A stretch of 61,365 nucleotides of DNA from CAZPBO01 sp964584815 (GCA_964584815.1 CAZPBO010000003.1:1-61365), one strand, 5' to 3'. Positions 33,146 to 43,371 are shown, counted from the stretch's first letter. The notes: a model not told the origin generated them from the sequence alone. Numbers and translations: made by a program.

Positions 33146-35413
33146 TCAGAAAAGCGGCTCCATCTCAAGCGCAGGATGCCCTACCTTCTGCATAAACTCA
33201 AGCACTTCCTCTTCTGTAGTGGCAATGGTCTCATCTGCAATTTTGTCAATGAAGTCGGGAATGCCCATCTCTTCGCAACGCTTCTGCAGCAATTCGCGCA
33301 ACTCCTCTTTCAGTTGCTTCGGCAACCAGCAAAGCCGTTTCAGACCGCCGTCTGCGCGCATATACTTGCGCGAGGCGATATACCGCTTTGAATGCCCCAT
33401 AAAGCCTGGGGTCTGGTTACCACCGCCAACCATTCCCGCAAGCGTGGAGAACTTCATACCACAGGGCGTCTCACCAGGAAAGTCGCGGTCCACAACCATC
33501 CAGCCGTTGCAGGAAGGCAGAACCGCCGCTATGCACTCAAAGCAACCGCAGGATGTCATCGGGAATTGAATCATACTGTAGGCAGCCATCTGCTCTATGG
33601 TCTTGTTGGACTTTTCATAGATGAACTGGTTTACACCCTCCCAAATTCCGAGGTTCTCATCAAGGGTGCGCCCTTTCTTAATCGGCTGGTTGGGACCTGA
33701 AGGGTCAATCTCATATGCTGCCTTGCAGTCAAGCCAACTGTAAGCACCACAAAGCCCTGGATGCTCAGGCGTGACAACACAGACATGGGTGGGCGCAAAC
33801 GACTGACACAGTGTGCAGGAGTAGAAAACCTCCACCTCTTCGTCTGTCATTCCCTCAATACGCTCATCACGATATTTGTAAACCGAACGCGCAAACTCCA
33901 GTCTCTTCTCCACCTCATCTTTGTCGGTGAAGACAGTGACCTGCACACGGTCAAGGACGTTGCCGAAGTCCTGATGGAATCTGGCGTGAATGATTTTGCC
34001 GATGTGCTCGGCGCGGATACCCGCTTCAAACGCCGCCTTTGACACACGCATCCACACTATGTCGCGCTGCCCCATATGGAACAACCCCTGAGCCTGGTTG
34101 ATATAGTCGTGAACACGCCGCTCCACTATCGGCTCAAAGTCTTTCTCAAACTTGCGTCCTGCGACCTCCACAAGAATCCCTATCGGGTTGGATGAGCCCA
34201 CATCCATCTGGTCAAAGTCGGGTCCCACCACCTCAACTTTGCCGTCCTGAACTTCCGACATATCGCGCATCTGAACCAACTCCCACCCCGCCGCTTTCGG
34301 TCCGCCCAACTCAACCTGCATATCGTCCCGTTTTATACGCTCGCCCTCAAACGCCGGCGAATACGGCACAGGAACCGGCACCTTTGCTACCGTTATCTTA
34401 AGACCGCGCACCTCTATTGCCTTGTCCACTATCTCATCTGCTGGCACAGGACTCACCACATGCTCATATGTGCAGATACCTGTAGGCAGTATCTGGTCAA
34501 TATCCTCTTCAGAGAGGGTGGGGAAACCGTAATTTATGGCACCTGCGGCTTCAGCGTGTTTTTCATCATCAACAGGACCGAAAGCAAGCACAAAAGCATA
34601 GATGCGGAGACGGTTGTAGCGGAGGATGCGACGGTAGTCTCCGGGTTTTGCGCCGCCAAAAGAGAGCGCCGCCCGCGTCGCAAATCCCAGTGCGTGTATC
34701 GCCGCCGTAACATCATCGCCGAACGGCACCAGCCGCACCGGCCAGCCTATCTGCACACCTGCATCGCGCAACTGATAGGCAAACGACTTCCCATCCGTCG
34801 CCGCCGCAATAAACACATATATGCATCGCTCCTGCAACGCCGTTGCTATCTTCACCGCTGTCTCATTATCTTTGCAGAACCCCACAACCGCCGCAAAACC
34901 AGGCGCTGTGCCGTCCACGAACTCAATACCGCGCTCACGCATTATCACATCGTTCGCCGCGCCAAGCCACAGACGCTCCTCAGTCGGCTCCTCCGCGTTG
35001 GGCAGATATGGACAGGTGTTGGGGTCTGCGTACTTTATCGCCTCAATTATCTCATCCGCAAACAGGGTTGCAATCCCCGCATCAAGCACCATCCCCAGAT
35101 ACGGAACATGGTTATTCTCGTCAGGCAGCCACGGTTCTTCTGGAAGCGGAACTTCTTTGCCGTAGAACTTCCAGCGCTTACTTGGGGGCAAGAGAAGCGC
35201 CCGCGCTTTGTTCAGAAGCGGCTCCAACTCCCCGAGTTTGGTTATCTTCATCCCCGCAAGTCCGTAAGAAATTGGCAGATAGTAACCTGTGTTGGGGAAC
35301 TCAACAGGCGTGTCAGCACCGTATTTTTTAAGCGCTGCGTCCAACTCATCCTGCGCGCGCTTTACCAACTTCCACGCACCCCTCAAACAACGCGTCGCTA
35401 TCTTCTTGCTCAT
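33146..35413 (-). CDS. acsB: Acetyl-CoA synthase, CODH/ACS complex beta subunit
   Basis: 755 residues. It joins CO, a methyl group from the corrinoid protein and CoA to make acetyl-CoA at the nickel A-cluster. The A-cluster cysteines are all present: Cys533, 536, 545 and 555 for the Fe4S4 cubane ('CTLCQSFAPTHVC...GLC') and Cys622-Gly-Cys624 for the distal nickel ('TSCGCFEC'). Their spacing is identical to the Moorella enzyme (506, 509, 518, 528, 595, 597). The N-terminal CODH-contact domain is present, so it is the bacterial full-length form and not the short archaeal CdhC. The start is ATG 35413 after AAGGGG. No acsA, acsC, acsD or acsE lies nearby. Confidence 0.97.
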   Translation of the reverse strand: MSKKIATRCLRGAWKLVKRAQDELDAALKKYGADTPVEFPNTGYYLPISYGLAGMKITKLGELEPLLNKARALLLPPSKRWKFYGKEVPLPEEPWLPDENNHVPYLGMVLDAGIATLFADEIIEAIKYADPNTCPYLPNAEEPTEERLWLGAANDVIMRERGIEFVDGTAPGFAAVVGFCKDNETAVKIATALQERCIYVFIAAATDGKSFAYQLRDAGVQIGWPVRLVPFGDDVTAAIHALGFATRAALSFGGAKPGDYRRILRYNRLRIYAFVLAFGPVDDEKHAEAAGAINYGFPTLSEEDIDQILPTGICTYEHVVSPVPADEIVDKAIEVRGLKITVAKVPVPVPYSPAFEGERIKRDDMQVELGGPKAAGWELVQMRDMSEVQDGKVEVVGPDFDQMDVGSSNPIGILVEVAGRKFEKDFEPIVERRVHDYINQAQGLFHMGQRDIVWMRVSKAAFEAGIRAEHIGKIIHARFHQDFGNVLDRVQVTVFTDKDEVEKRLEFARSVYKYRDERIEGMTDEEVEVFYSCTLCQSFAPTHVCVVTPEHPGLCGAYSWLDCKAAYEIDPSGPNQPIKKGRTLDENLGIWEGVNQFIYEKSNKTIEQMAAYSMIQFPMTSCGCFECIAAVLPSCNGWMVVDRDFPGETPCGMKFSTLAGMVGGGNQTPGFMGHSKRYIASRKYMRADGGLKRLCWLPKQLKEELRELLQKRCEEMGIPDFIDKIADETIATTEEEVLEFMQKVGHPALEMEPLF

Positions 35414-35554
35414 AGGCGCACCCCTTAAGCCGACCTTCACAACTATTGTCAACAACGCGCCACCCGAATCAAAGAAAGTTCGCTTTTTTGGACAAGGAAC
35501 TGGACTGCCACGCCCAACTTTCGCTATCATAGATGCGCTTTTGGAGATGTAGTT

Positions 35555-36058
35555 ATGCAGGATGCAGAAAGAATGATGCTCTCACTGGTTGCGCGCCCCG
35601 CAGGGGATCCCCCATCTGTGGAGAAAGCCGAAGTCGCGCTCTGTCTGCGCTACTCGGTGGAAGCCCCAAAAGGCACATCCATGCTGGATTGGCTCAACTC
35701 CACCGCTCAAGAAGACCAGATGCTGGGACTTCTGTGGATATATGTGCTGCAGGCAAAAGAGGGGGAAACGCTTGAGCAGTTTGCCCAACGCTTGCCGCAG
35801 GTGGCAGAAGGCGGTTTAAGTGGCGGACGCGAACCCCAGATATTCGGAACCATCGCTATACTCTCTGAACTATACGCCCAAAGCGCTTCTGGTGAGAGCC
35901 GTTTCGTTGACTGGGTGCACGACCTGCTCCAGCGCGGAAGGCTCGGTGAAGACCTGTCTGAGGCGGAAGAGCAGGCGCTTGTTTACCTGCAGTTTCTGCA
36001 AACACGCAAATGGGGCGAGACGCTCCTCAACTGGGGCAAACGGCAGCGGAAGGAATAA
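35555..36058 (+). CDS. Protein of unknown function, divergent from acsB
   Basis: 167 residues, soluble, acidic and mostly helical ('LDWLNSTAQEDQMLGLLWIYVLQA', 'EQALVYLQFLQTRKWGETLLNWGKRQRKE'). No signal peptide, cysteine motif or recognisable catalytic motif is visible. The start is ATG 35555 with TTGGAGAT upstream. It shares the 141-base region upstream of acsB and ends in a strong bidirectional terminator. I do not recognise a family. Confidence 0.65.
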   Translation: MQDAERMMLSLVARPAGDPPSVEKAEVALCLRYSVEAPKGTSMLDWLNSTAQEDQMLGLLWIYVLQAKEGETLEQFAQRLPQVAEGGLSGGREPQIFGTIAILSELYAQSASGESRFVDWVHDLLQRGRLGEDLSEAEEQALVYLQFLQTRKWGETLLNWGKRQRKE

Positions 36059-36091
36059 CCATCCCCTGTAAGGTCTGGCAATGTGATAAGA

Positions 36092-36114
36092 AGGGCGCCC
36101 TTTTCGGGCGCCCT
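36092..36114. terminator. Bidirectional terminator hairpin
   Basis: A nine-pair GC-rich stem (AGGGCGCCC 36092-36100 with GGGCGCCCT 36106-36114) and a TTTTC loop, between convergent genes ending at 36058 and 36140. Pyrimidine-rich tracts follow on the plus strand and CTTCTTATC on the minus strand. Confidence 0.8.
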
Positions 36115-36139
36115 CTTCCCTTCTCATCCGCCTTAAACA

Positions 36140-39100
36140 TTATCTGAAGCGGGAGAATCTGATGACGGTGCCGCCTGAAGCCAACTCCTCAAGCCACAGC
36201 ACCATCCGCGTCATCGTCCTGTTCGTCAGCGGCACAACCTCATTCCGAGTCGCATCGCTGAAGAGCAACTGCTCAACCGTCCAAGAGGAACCTGCGTCGT
36301 CGCTTGTCGCCCAGTAGATGAACTTGCTGTCCACGATGTAGGCGGCATAGACATAATCGGTGCCGCTGACAAAGACGAGCCGCACTTTGGCGCGGTCACT
36401 GCCGTTTGCGTTGTCTATCACCACATCGGATGAACCATCACCAAAATAGACATCGTGATTAGGCGTGGCGTTTGTGTCATCCGACCAGCAGAAACGCGGC
36501 TCAAGCGAGCCGTTCACAAAGACTGCACCGTCAACCGCGTTACCTGTTGTGTGGTTGACCTGCGCTTCTGCGCCGCCTGTCGGCTGCCAGCCGCGGTTGG
36601 CGACACTATAGGAATAGAAGGCGCTCGTCGCCGTCCCCTGATGCCAAGTCGCAACAACCTTGCCCAGCGGCTCGCTCGCATCGGGCACAACCACAACATC
36701 AGGCGCCGAGCAGTCGGTGGCGCTTGAAACCGCGTTATCGTTGTCAGCACCCCAGTATAGCCAACTCTGTCCACCCACAGATTTCATAATTGCAGCCTGC
36801 ACATTGCCGCTTCCGTCATCAACTATGTAGGTGATGACGATATTGCCGGCAGCGTCCACCGTGACGGCAGGGTCTTTGCGTCTTGTGGTGCCAAGTGCAC
36901 CGTTCGGCTCACATCTTACAGGTGTCTCCCAAGTCTGACCGCCGTCCGATGAGCGCGTCAGATAAACCCCATCCACCGGCACACCACCGTCAGACTGCCA
37001 CACAACTATTATGTTGCCCAGATGGTCAACGGTGATGTCAGGGTCGCTCACATATGTAAACGGTCCCTGGCTCAACTCAACAGGGCTGCTCCAGGTGAGA
37101 CCACCGTCTGTAGATTTGGTGAACTTGATAGCCGAGTTGGCGCCTGTGCCCTCGCAATAGACAAGGTAAATCTCGGCTTTGCGTGGATGATGCGCCACCG
37201 CAAACGACGATATCGTGTCTGCGCTTGTAACCACATCAATATCGGGTGACCAAGGTCCCGTCAAAGCGTATATATCGGAGTTGTCAGGGCTTGTGACAAG
37301 CACCCTGCTGCGCGGAGTGTCATACTCCAAATCATACGGTTTGCTCACTTTAATGGCGTAATCAAGCGAAACACTTGCAGGGTTTGCCCAATCGTCAACA
37401 CGGAGCACAAATACCCTGTCGTGGTCGTTGTCGGTGGCAAGCAGGACATTGTCGCTTTGTAGGGCAAGGAGTCGCCACGGCGCGGCATCGTCCGTCGCAA
37501 GCGGTATCTGATAACGCAAATCCACCGTCTGGCTCGCGCAGTCTATCACACAAACACCGCCGTTCTCACCTGACCGCTGGAACACCACCCACACCTTGCC
37601 GTTTGCGTTGTCAACCCAGATGTCTTCTGGAATGTCGTCTGTGTCCCATCCCTGCGCCCAGGTGAAAGAAGTTATTGTGTTCAAGCCTGTGTTATACTGT
37701 GGCGGATTAGTTCCAGGAACAGGACCCTCTCCCACGCTATCAATGTTGAATATAGCGACCCCGTTCTGCGGCGTGTTCTGCACACAGACCCATGCGTTTA
37801 AGCCGTTCCCGTGGTCTTGCGTCTCGCAGGAGACCCGCCTTCCAATGTGAGTTGTCTGCTCAGCGAAAGAGAGCAATTTACTCGCATTATTTGCGTTGGT
37901 TGTGTCAATACTACCATACTCCTGAAGTGTAAAGTTTGACCCGACATATCCAACCGTGTTGTTTACAGTTCCATTGTCGCCTGNNNNNNNNNNNNNNNNN
38001 NNNNNNNNNNNNNNNNNNNNNNNNNNNNNNNNNNNNNNNNNNNNNNNNNNNNNNNNNNNNNNNNNNNNNNNNNNNNNNNNNNNGCAGTGTGCCGTTTAGG
38101 TTACCGAGATGGAGTTTGCCGGCGACATTTTTGTTTTCCACGGCGGTGATTTTAACGGTCAGCGGGTCAGATGTGCGACCGCCTGCCTCAACACGCACCT
38201 CAATCTCGTAATCGCCTGCAACATCCGCTGTGAATGAGGTCAGATAGTCTACAGTCGTCAGCGTTGCCGCAGAACCTGACGGCTGGCTCGTCAGCGTGAA
38301 TGTGTAGGTGAGCGCGGCGCCGGCAGGGTCAATACTACGCCCCGCATCAACATAGACCAACTCACCCACATTCACCACCTGGTCAGGACCGCATATCACC
38401 TGCGGCTTGTTGTCAAGCATCACCTCCGCTGTGTCCTGCTGACTGTCTGTGCCGTCGGTGACAGTGAAACGCAGCATCACTTTGTCGTAGTCGCTCGTCT
38501 CGCCCGCATTCGGCATATCGGCATAAGAATCCCAGACGAAGATGCGCAAATCACCTTTCTCGCTTGCGTTGAAGTTTGTGAGAGGGTCGGAACCTGCCGC
38601 GCTTGTCGCCGTCTTCCACTGACTGCCATCGTAATACTCCACCGTCACGCTTAAATTGGTGCTCGCATTATCGCAGGCAACGATGTACTGCACCACCACA
38701 TTGCCCCACTGCTGCCCGAGCGGGTCAAGCGCGTTTATTGCAAACCCCGTAACGGTCTGTCCCGGAGTATAAGGACAGGTAATGTCAACAGGATTTGAGG
38801 GTTTGGCATCCAGACCCGCGGCATCCTCAATCGCATCATTCGGCATAGTGTTGGATATATCTATCCCGCTTGGGTCGCCGGCGTTTGTATTTGCGGGGTC
38901 AAACAGTCCTGTTGCGGTAATGACACAGCCTGAACCCAGTGTGATGGTGACCTGATTGGAGTTGGGTCCTGCGGCAAGTGTGGCACCTGTGCCGAAACTG
39001 TCGTTTGTAACGGGCAGATTGAAGACCGCGTTCGGGTCAGGAGAACCGTTCACCACCACATCTTTGTCAAAGGTGACGACAACGGTCTCGCCCGCATCGC

Positions 39101-40691
39101 CCTGACCGTTCTGGGTTGCTGAATCCTCCTTCAACTCAGCAGAAAGCACCACAGGACCGGCGGTTGAAACAGTGATTGTGGCACCGTCAATGGGGCTGAC
39201 ACCTGCTGGAGTAACGGAGTTGCCGCCGGAATCCTGCGCCACCACATCGGTGGTTATGTCGGCGATGGATGCTTTGAATGTGCCATCAGCGCTTGCGTTA
39301 AAATCGTAAACAAGCAGATAAACCTCGTAAGAGCCGACCGAAATCGTGCGGTTCACACTGAATGTGACGGTTCCGTCATCGGCGGAGTATTGTTTGTCCG
39401 TGTCAATCTGGGTTTCGCCTGCGTCTAACTGCCCGTTTTCGTTGGCATCAAGGTAGAGTTTGACCGCGTCAATGTGGTTTTTGTCATCGCCTGAACCGCT
39501 TGCGGTGAAGGTAACTGAGATAACGGTGATATCGCTTGAAGCACCAGAAGGAACGGAGAGTTTGACCTGCAGTATAGGAACATTTTTCTGGTCTGGCGGG
39601 ATGGTCTGATTAGCGGGCATAGCGGGACCTGCTTCAACGGTGAATTGAGCAGGAGACACAGTGATGGTAGCGCCATTTATAGGACTTGTCCCACCTGGGG
39701 TTATCGGGTTGCCCCCCACCGTTGCCACCACATCGGTTGTTATGTCCTGGATGGAGGCGGTGTAGGTGCCGCTTGCGCTTGCGTTGAAATCATATGTAAC
39801 AAGCCAGGTTTCAGAGGAATTGGCGGATATGGTGCGGTTACAGGTGAAGGTGAGTTCACCATCATCGGCTGAATATGTGCCGTTTGCGATTTCTGTTTCA
39901 CCTGAGTCATAGAGACCGTTTTCGTTGGCGTCGTGATAGAGGTGAACAGCGCTTATGTCGGCTGCGTCGTCACCTGTGCCGCTCGCCTTAATCTTGACAC
40001 TGACAACGGTCACATCCTGGGAACCGGCGGTGAGGGTGAACTGCAAAACAGGCACATTGGTAGAGCCTGGGTTGACTGTGGAGTCTGATGGTGGGTTGGG
40101 ACCGACGGTGACGGTAAGGTCACCGGCGGATATGGTTATAGTGGCACCTGTTATGGTGCCGCCTGACGGCTGGGTTGCATTACCACCAACTGTCGCTTTT
40201 ACATCGGTCTCCACATTCTGGATGGACGCGGTGAAGGTGCCGCTTGCGCTTGCGTTGAAATCATATGTCAGCAGCCAGGATTCTGTGGTGTTTGAGAAAA
40301 TCATCCTGTTGCAAGAGATGGTTACGGTGCCGTTGTCGGCGGCGTAGGTGCCAGACCCGAGGACGGTGTCGCCGGCGTCGGCTTGACCGTTATTGTTGGC
40401 GTCCAACCACAACTCCACATTGTCAACATGTGCGGCGTCGTCACCCGTCCCGTCCGCCTTGAATGTTATGGACTGAACCACCACTATCGCCTGGTTGGTC
40501 TGCATCTGGAACCACAGAATCGGCACATCCTGCGTGCCCGGAGAGACGGTCTGATTACCCAAATTCAGCCCCGTTACCGTCAGGTCACCTGTTCTGGTTT
40601 TGTGCTTTTTGCGCTTGTGCCCGCCGCAACTGCACGAAGTCAACACCGCCGACACCAAAAGACCAACAAACAAAACCCTAAACGCTTTCAC
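36140..40691 (-). CDS. Giant surface lipoprotein with tandem repeats, PKD-like and sialidase-like BNR domains (interrupted by gap)
   Basis: One gene broken by the N block at 37984-38083. The reading frame is open on both sides: 869 codons plus one base before the gap, and two bases plus 614 codons after it. The sequence on each side ('LHLGNLNGTL' and 'GDNGTVNNTVGYVG') is alike in style. The start is GTG 40691 after GGAGGG. The lipobox is 'VSAVLTSC', Cys20. Three tandem repeats of about 155-160 residues fill 35-510. A bacterial Ig-like region and a PKD-like domain follow (about 780-860). The C-terminal half has a YVTN-like segment and three Asp boxes ('STDGGLTWSSP', 'SSDGGQTWETP', 'SDDAGSSW') typical of sialidase-like propellers. 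It is probably displayed on the outer surface; the ligand is unknown. Confidence 0.85.
37984..38083. other. Assembly gap (100 N) inside the giant lipoprotein gene
   Basis: A 100-N block of conventional length. The leftover bases on each side (one and two) add to a codon, so a true gap length divisible by three would restore a single frame. Confidence 0.99.
39162..40589 (-). repeat. Three tandem repeats of about 155-160 codons
   Basis: Within the giant lipoprotein, residues 35-188, 189-347 and 348-510 repeat the same domain. Shared landmarks are 'VPIL/VPVL', 'S-x-x-x-K/T-A-x-G-T/S-G-D-D', 'D-A-N-x-N-G-x-x-D-x-G-E/D-T', 'Y-x-A-D-D/N-G', 'YDFNASA-x-G-T-[FY]' and 'I-x-GATIT[IV]S'. The D-x-N-x-N-G-x-x-D loop resembles a dockerin/EF-hand calcium loop. 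The copies have diverged in sequence, so the array is old rather than a recent duplication. Confidence 0.9.
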
Positions 40692-40725
40692 TGCAAACCC
40701 TCCACCAAACTCAGTGTGCAGTTTC

Positions 40726-40754
40726 AACATACCTAATATCGTTACTTTTGTCAA
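40726..40754 (-). promoter_or_regulatory. Sigma-70 promoter of the giant lipoprotein gene
   Basis: On the minus strand TTGACA (40754-40749), 17 bases, TATGTT (40731-40726). The -35 overlaps the stop codon of the upstream radical SAM gene. Confidence 0.7.
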
Positions 40755-41971
40755 CCTGTTAAGTGTAAAAATTGAGTGGAGGAATTGAGGAGTTTTTCGG
40801 CGAGGCGGCGTTGCGTGCGCCACTTACCTGTTCCCGCACGCCCAAGAAGTCGCTGCAGGCGCCTTTCCACCCCTTCCGGCGGACGGCTGGGACGCATCCC
40901 CGACATATCCGTTCCAGGAAGGGGCAGGAACCAGTGAGCGTGGATTTTTACACCTGATTCTGCCAGACGCTCCGCAAACCACAACGAGCGCTCCAACTCC
41001 TCCTCAGGCTCAACCTCCTCTGGGAAGCCGAATATGAAGTCGGCTTCAACGGCAAAGCCCGCCTCAAGCGCATAACAAATCCCCGCCTCTGCGTCCGCCA
41101 CCGTATGCCCTCGTCGCAGGCGCTTAAGCGTCGCGTCTGAGCCGCTTTGGACTCCAACAACGAGGCGGGTGTTATCGCAGCACCGTTTCAGGATTTTGAT
41201 GTTCTCAGGCGTCAGTGATTCAGGGCGAACTTCTGATGGGAAGGAGCCGAAGAAGACGCGTGCACCTTTCTGGCGCAAGGGTTGGAGCGCCTCAAGCAAC
41301 TGACGCCAGTGGGGATACCCCAGTGCATTGGGGGCTATGAAGCGCAAATCGCGCATGTTGCGGGCAAACATCTGGTTGCACGCCTCAAGCACCGAGGCAA
41401 GCGGTCTGTGCCGCGGCGGACCAAACAGTCTCGGCGTTTGGCAAAAAGCACAAGCGTTGGGGCAGGAGCGTGTCAACTCAATAGCACCAAACACGCCGAA
41501 ACGAAGCGCAATTGGAGGAACTCTTCTTATATCGGTGCGGTGGGTTTTGGGTGCGGAAGCGGTTGTGGCAAAACCCGCGTCCTGCGCCGCCTCAAGCGGC
41601 TTTCTCCCCTCAAGCAACGCTACAGCAAACCGCTTCATCCCAACCTCTCCCTCCCCCACACAGACCGCATCCACAAACGCAAGCCACTGCTGCGGCAACG
41701 CCGATGGGTCAGGACCTCCAGCAACAACAAAGGCGCCCCTACCGCGTGCCTCACTCGCCACAAACACCCCCTCATCCCTCTGGCTGCTCATCACAGACAG
41801 AAACAGCACATCACCGCTGTTGAGCATCTCAATGGCTGCTTTGTGTGAGCGCGCAATTTTGACGGGCAATTTTGTGGGGAGGTGCCCTTCCGCCATCGCC
41901 GCCTCAAGCGCACACAGAAGTGCGCGGACTGAGTTGCGGTTCTGCTTTGCAGCACAAAAAAGCAGCATCAT
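40751..41971 (-). CDS. B12-binding-type radical SAM protein (MJ_1487/TIGR04013-like)
   Basis: 406 residues. An N-terminal cobalamin-binding-like Rossmann domain (about 1-110, 'DVLFLSVMSSQRDEG', 'VVAGGPDPSALP', 'DAVCVGEGE') lacks the DxHxxG motif. The radical SAM core has CxxxCxxC in 'ELTRSCPNACAFCQTPRLFG', which binds the 4Fe-4S cluster, then 'VVGVQSGSDATLKRLRRGHT' and 'VEADFIFGFPEEVEPEEE'. The 'CQTPRLFG' segment is characteristic of the MJ_1487 family, first defined in methanogens and also present in some bacteria. The reaction is unknown. It overlaps the rsmB stop (ATGATG), last in a fmt-rsmB operon. Confidence 0.87.
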   Translation of the reverse strand: MMLLFCAAKQNRNSVRALLCALEAAMAEGHLPTKLPVKIARSHKAAIEMLNSGDVLFLSVMSSQRDEGVFVASEARGRGAFVVAGGPDPSALPQQWLAFVDAVCVGEGEVGMKRFAVALLEGRKPLEAAQDAGFATTASAPKTHRTDIRRVPPIALRFGVFGAIELTRSCPNACAFCQTPRLFGPPRHRPLASVLEACNQMFARNMRDLRFIAPNALGYPHWRQLLEALQPLRQKGARVFFGSFPSEVRPESLTPENIKILKRCCDNTRLVVGVQSGSDATLKRLRRGHTVADAEAGICYALEAGFAVEADFIFGFPEEVEPEEELERSLWFAERLAESGVKIHAHWFLPLPGTDMSGMRPSRPPEGVERRLQRLLGRAGTGKWRTQRRLAEKLLNSSTQFLHLTG

Positions 41972-43371
41972 CTCCGCTTCCGCACAAGTTGGGCGTAAAA
42001 AAAGCCGTCAGGTCCCCGCAGTTGCGGCAGAGCGAGCCGTCTACGCCGCAGATAGAACTCGCTGTGGTTTGCCAGAAACCACTCCACATTCTCATCATTT
42101 TCCTGCTTCAGTATGGAACAGGTGGCGTAAAGCAAAACACCGCCTGGGGCGACCAGCGGGGCAACGCCTTCCATAAGTTGGCGCTGCAGTTGGACCAGTT
42201 TGTCAATATGCTCTTTCGTGGCGCGGTAGCGGGCTTCAACGCGGCGGCGCAGCACCCCTGTATTGGAGCAAGGAACATCAAGGAGGACGCGGTCAAACTG
42301 GCAGGAGAAGGTGTCGGCGGCGCGTCTTGCATCCCCACATACCACAAGCACATCCGCCCCAAGACGCTTGGCATTTTCATATGTCCTTCTGTGGCGCTTG
42401 ATGTCGTCATCTACGGCAACGACAAGAGCCTGGTTGCGCGTCCATTCAGCGATGGCGGTGGCTTTCCCGCCCGGTGCTGCGCAGGCGTCCAGAACCTTTA
42501 TCCCCGCAGTCAGCCCCAGCGCATCCACAACCCACATTGCCGACTCATCCTGCACATAGAACCAGCCTTTTTTATGCTGCTGAAGCGTTGACAAATCGCC
42601 GCCGAATTTCATATACAGCGCCGCAGGATGTCTGCCCGTCTTCACATCTATCGCCGACTCAAGGAGCGATTTCTTGAGCGCGTTGCGGTGGATTTTCAAG
42701 CGATTTGTGCGCACACAAACAGGTGGCGGTGTCACCGAGACAAGCAGCACCTCTTCTGCGCGACGCCTCCCTAATTGCTCTTCCAAAATCCTGACAAACT
42801 CCTCGGGCACAGAGTAGGAGACCGAAGCGAACTTCATAAATTCCCGTGTTGGGTCGGGCAGAAGGGGTTGATTGAGCAGCGTTACGCCGTCAGGAAGCAG
42901 CACGCATCTGCGCGGGTCAACTTCATCTCCCAACTCCGCTTCCGATACGCAGCGCACCGCCACCGCCCGCGCAACAGAACGCAGAACCGCGTTTACGAAG
43001 TTCACTGCGTGTGGACGCTTGCGCTTCAACGCCTCAATTGTGGCGTCTATCGCCGCGTATTCAGGCACCTTTTTTAAGAAAAGCAACTGATATGCGCCCA
43101 CAAGGAGAGCCGCCTGCGCATAATCCTCAACCTTGTCCCATTTTACTTTGAGGAAATGTGTTATGATATGCAGGAGTGTGAGTCGGCGCCGCACCACACC
43201 CATCACCAACTCCTCAAGCAGGCGCCTTTCGGCATCCGCCAAGCCATAGCGGCTTTGAACATCGTGCACCAGCGGCTCAACAAAACTGCGCTCTATGCCC
43301 GCCTTGACAAGGACTTCCAGTGCGAGAAGACGAGACGGGGGAGGAGCAAAGGAGCGCCCGCGCCTACTCAA
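41968..43371 (-). CDS. rsmB: 16S rRNA (cytosine-967-C5)-methyltransferase RsmB
   Basis: 467 residues, slightly longer than usual. An N-terminal NusB-like RNA-binding domain ('ALEVLVKAGIERSFVEPLV...RLLEELVMGVVRRR') is joined to the Rossmann methyltransferase. SAM motif I is 'VLDACAAPGGKATAIAE'. The catalytic Cys lies in 'LLDVPCSNTGVLRRR', and the second Cys in 'LLYATCSILKQENDENVEWFL'. The start is TTG at 43371, chosen because AGGAGG stands six bases ahead; it overlaps the fmt stop by eight bases. fmt-rsmB is a common bacterial operon. Confidence 0.95.
   Translation of the reverse strand: MSRRGRSFAPPPSRLLALEVLVKAGIERSFVEPLVHDVQSRYGLADAERRLLEELVMGVVRRRLTLLHIITHFLKVKWDKVEDYAQAALLVGAYQLLFLKKVPEYAAIDATIEALKRKRPHAVNFVNAVLRSVARAVAVRCVSEAELGDEVDPRRCVLLPDGVTLLNQPLLPDPTREFMKFASVSYSVPEEFVRILEEQLGRRRAEEVLLVSVTPPPVCVRTNRLKIHRNALKKSLLESAIDVKTGRHPAALYMKFGGDLSTLQQHKKGWFYVQDESAMWVVDALGLTAGIKVLDACAAPGGKATAIAEWTRNQALVVAVDDDIKRHRRTYENAKRLGADVLVVCGDARRAADTFSCQFDRVLLDVPCSNTGVLRRRVEARYRATKEHIDKLVQLQRQLMEGVAPLVAPGGVLLYATCSILKQENDENVEWFLANHSEFYLRRRRLALPQLRGPDGFFYAQLVRKRR

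Noticed and set aside
34460..35428. Plus-strand open frame of 322 codons
   Set aside because: It is antisense to acsB, whose A-cluster motifs are unmistakable.
35424..35452. Promoter for acsB (TTGACA, 17 bases, CTTAAG)
   Set aside because: The -10 is poor and would place transcription start on top of the AAGGGG ribosome site needed for translation.
37911..37983. Frameshift or pseudogene in the giant lipoprotein
   Set aside because: The apparent shift coincides exactly with the 100-N block, whose length is a placeholder. No disruption is seen in real sequence.
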